Shown here: in pieces, positions 5,067 through 6,625 of the stretch
Position numbering within the stretch: position 1 is the stretch's first letter
How the letters are laid out: the number at the start of each line of letters is the position of its first letter
Made by a program: the position numbers and the translations under genes
Notes under the pieces: generated by a model
The model's input: only the letters and a program-made list of their open reading frames with translations
Database searches by the model: none
What the model was told of the DNA's origin: nothing
Source: Acidobacteriota bacterium
GTDB lineage: Bacteria; Acidobacteriota; Polarisedimenticolia; Gp22-AA2
Assembly: GCA_027297005.1 (NCBI GenBank)
Contig: JAPUIN010000335.1
Span: 1 to 6,625, forward strand
Length of the DNA: 6,625 nt
Direction: 5' to 3'

Positions 5067-6142
5067 TGGCGCCGCGGATCTCGATCGTGCAGCTTGGGAA
5101 GGGGACTGTCGGCGCCACCCTGATCGACCAGATTGCCGCCCGGCGCGAGACGCTCAAGAGCCGGCACGGCATCGACCTCGTCTACGCGGGCATCGCCGGT
5201 CGCCAGCGATCGGCCTTCCGCATGGGGGGCCTCGACCTCGCCCGCTGGCGCGAGGTCGTCGCCGATGGCCCCGCGCTGGACGGCCGCGCGCTGCTGCGCG
5301 AGGTGCGGGGGCTCGCCGATCCCAAGATCCTGGTCGATGCCACGGCCGAGGAGGGGATGGGGACCCTGTACCGCGAAGCGATCGAGTCCGGTTTCCACAT
5401 TGTCTCCTGCAACAAAAAACCGTTGTCGGGTGCGCTCGCAGAGTATCGGGCCGTGAAGGACGCCTGTCGCGCCGCCCGGCGCACCTGGCTGTACGAGGTG
5501 ACGGTTGGCGCCGGCCTGCCGACGATCAGCACGCTGCGTGATCTCGTGGAGAGCGGCGATCGGATCGCGTCGATCGAGGGCTGCTTTTCGGGAACCCTGA
5601 ACGCCCTGTGCGCCGGACTCGATCAGGGAGAGCGTTTTTCGGTCGTCCTGAAGCGCGCGAAGGAATGCGGGTTCACCGAGCCGGATCCGCGAGAGGATCT
5701 GTCGGGCGCCGACGTTGCGCGCAAGGCGCTGATCCTGGCGCGCGAGGCCGGCCTCGCGCTCGAGCCGGACGAGGTGGCGCTCGAGCCGTTCTGCAAGACT
5801 GGATCCGGCGGTGATGCGGCGGCGTTCCTCGATGCGGTTGCGGAGCAAGATGACGCGATGGCGACGAAATGGAAGGAGGCGGCCGGGCGTGGGAACCGAT
5901 GGCGGTTCGTCGCTAAGGTCGCTGAGGGGTGCAGCGCCTCGCTCATCGAGGTGCCGGTGGACGGACCACTCGGACGGCTCACCGGGCCGGAGAACATCTT
6001 CGCCTTCCGGACCTCAAGGTACACCGACCCCCCGCTTCTCATTGCCGGTCCCGGTGCGGGACCCGAAGTGACCGCGGCGGGGGCGTTCGGGGATATCCTG
6101 AAGCTGGCCCGAGCGATCGCCGCATCGGGACGGGAGACATGA
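5066..6142 (+). CDS. Homoserine dehydrogenase (ThrA C-terminal-half type)
   Basis: A 358-residue enzyme reducing aspartate semialdehyde to homoserine with NAD(P)H. The Rossmann motif VQLGKGTVGATL (8-19) opens the protein. SCNKKP (114-119) carries the conserved Lys of the active site, and EVTVGAGLP spans 144-152. The signature FTEPDPREDLSGADVARK (203-220) contains Glu205, Asp211, Asp216 and Lys220, which align with yeast Hom6 Glu208, Asp214, Asp219 and Lys223. The C-terminal GPGAGPEVTAAGAFGDIL motif (about 330-347) is intact. There is no ACT domain, unlike many monofunctional Hom proteins, and the sequence matches the C-terminal half of ThrA. Translation starts at the ATG overlapping the kinase stop (TGATG), with AAGGGG five bases upstream. 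A TTG three bases earlier is possible but less likely. The gene is translationally coupled to the kinase, and its stop overlaps the next start. Confidence 0.93.
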   Translation: MAPRISIVQLGKGTVGATLIDQIAARRETLKSRHGIDLVYAGIAGRQRSAFRMGGLDLARWREVVADGPALDGRALLREVRGLADPKILVDATAEEGMGTLYREAIESGFHIVSCNKKPLSGALAEYRAVKDACRAARRTWLYEVTVGAGLPTISTLRDLVESGDRIASIEGCFSGTLNALCAGLDQGERFSVVLKRAKECGFTEPDPREDLSGADVARKALILAREAGLALEPDEVALEPFCKTGSGGDAAAFLDAVAEQDDAMATKWKEAAGRGNRWRFVAKVAEGCSASLIEVPVDGPLGRLTGPENIFAFRTSRYTDPPLLIAGPGAGPEVTAAGAFGDILKLARAIAASGRET

Positions 6143-6625
6143 GCGTGGCGAAAAAAGCGTCCGGCAGGCGGCATGAAGCACGGATCCCGGTCGCGGTTCT
6201 CGGCGCGACCGGGGCGGTCGGTCAGCGGTTTGTCTCGCTCCTCGACGGTCACCCGTGGTTCCGGGTCGCCGTCCTGGCCGCATCGGAGCGATCGGCCGGC
6301 AAGCGGTACGCCGAAGCGGCGCGCTGGATGCTCGACACGCCGATGCCCGACTGGGCCCGCGACATGATGGTGGCACCGTGCCGTCCGGGAGGGGAGTCGC
6401 GGCTGGCGTTCTCCGGTCTCGATTCCTCCGTCGCGGGGGAGGTGGAGGAGGCGTTCGCGTCGGCAGGAATCGCCGTGGTCAGCAACTCGCGGAATCATCG
6501 CATGGGGGCCGACGTGCCGTTGCTGATCCCCGAGGTGAATGCGGAGCACCTCGATCTGATCGAGGATCAGAAGCGCCGGCGCAACAGCGGCGGGTTCATC
6601 GTCACCAACCCGAACTGCTCGGCCA
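6139..6625 (+). CDS. asd: Aspartate-semialdehyde dehydrogenase, archaeal/fungal branch (3'-truncated by window)
   Basis: An open frame of 162 codons running off the right edge. The enzyme reduces aspartyl-4-phosphate to aspartate semialdehyde with NADPH, the step between the two upstream genes. Visible features are the nucleotide-binding loop VLGATGAVGQRF (20-31), NSRNHRM (116-122) followed by VPLLIPEVN (126-134), and TNPNCSA at the edge, where Cys160 is the expected catalytic nucleophile. The NSRN.RM...PLLIPEVN pattern and the longer spacing with QKRRR before the Cys match archaeal and fungal enzymes rather than the E. coli type. The ATG at 6139 overlaps the previous stop (ATGA), with GGGA eight bases upstream. 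A GTG at 6145 with GGGAG eight bases upstream is a close alternative. The basic N-terminal dozen residues are unusual and favour neither start. The second half, including the catalytic His, is not visible. Confidence 0.92.
   Translation, partial: MSVAKKASGRRHEARIPVAVLGATGAVGQRFVSLLDGHPWFRVAVLAASERSAGKRYAEAARWMLDTPMPDWARDMMVAPCRPGGESRLAFSGLDSSVAGEVEEAFASAGIAVVSNSRNHRMGADVPLLIPEVNAEHLDLIEDQKRRRNSGGFIVTNPNCSA

Overview
The window is a bacterial chromosomal segment, roughly two-thirds G+C. All genes lie on the + strand in two tightly packed blocks separated by one regulatory gap. The make-up recalls Acidobacteriota or a similar GC-rich lineage: a cohesin domain next to type II secretion (T2SS) or type IV pilus genes, tandem GspG-like pseudopilins ending in acidic-Trp, and an archaeal/fungal-branch aspartate-semialdehyde dehydrogenase. 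That assignment is inference. No tRNA, rRNA, CRISPR array, insertion sequence or attachment site was seen.

Block 1 (positions 3-3289) belongs to a T2SS or pilus-like locus. It holds the 3' end of a gene with a C-terminal cohesin-like domain, probably secretin-linked. Two paralogous GspG-like pseudopilins follow (504-989 and 997-1440). Next is an Ig-like (Big_1-type) lipoprotein with many cysteines (1515-2336). Last is an unusual 318-residue pseudopilin-like protein (2333-3289) with a collagen-like Gly-X-Y stretch and a Pro/Gly/Gln-rich insertion. Spacing is short and there is one ATGA stop/start overlap, so the block looks like one transcription unit, perhaps with a weak hairpin between the second pseudopilin and the lipoprotein.

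The gap (3290-3611) has no convincing gene. It carries a near-consensus sigma-70 promoter (TTGACA-18-TTTAAT), a palindrome and a strong intrinsic terminator. The terminator lies downstream of the promoter and about 66 bases before the next start codon. This is the layout of a transcription-attenuated leader, or of a small terminated RNA, ahead of the second operon. It is the least explained element in the window.

Block 2 (3612 to the right edge) is an aspartate-family amino-acid operon: aspartate kinase with two ACT domains, homoserine dehydrogenase and aspartate-semialdehyde dehydrogenase (cut by the window edge). Adjacent genes overlap by 1 and 4 bases. Together they encode the three steps from aspartate to homoserine, the precursor of threonine and methionine; the semialdehyde also feeds lysine. 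The kinase and homoserine dehydrogenase resemble the two halves of the bifunctional ThrA enzyme but are separate, probably translationally coupled polypeptides.
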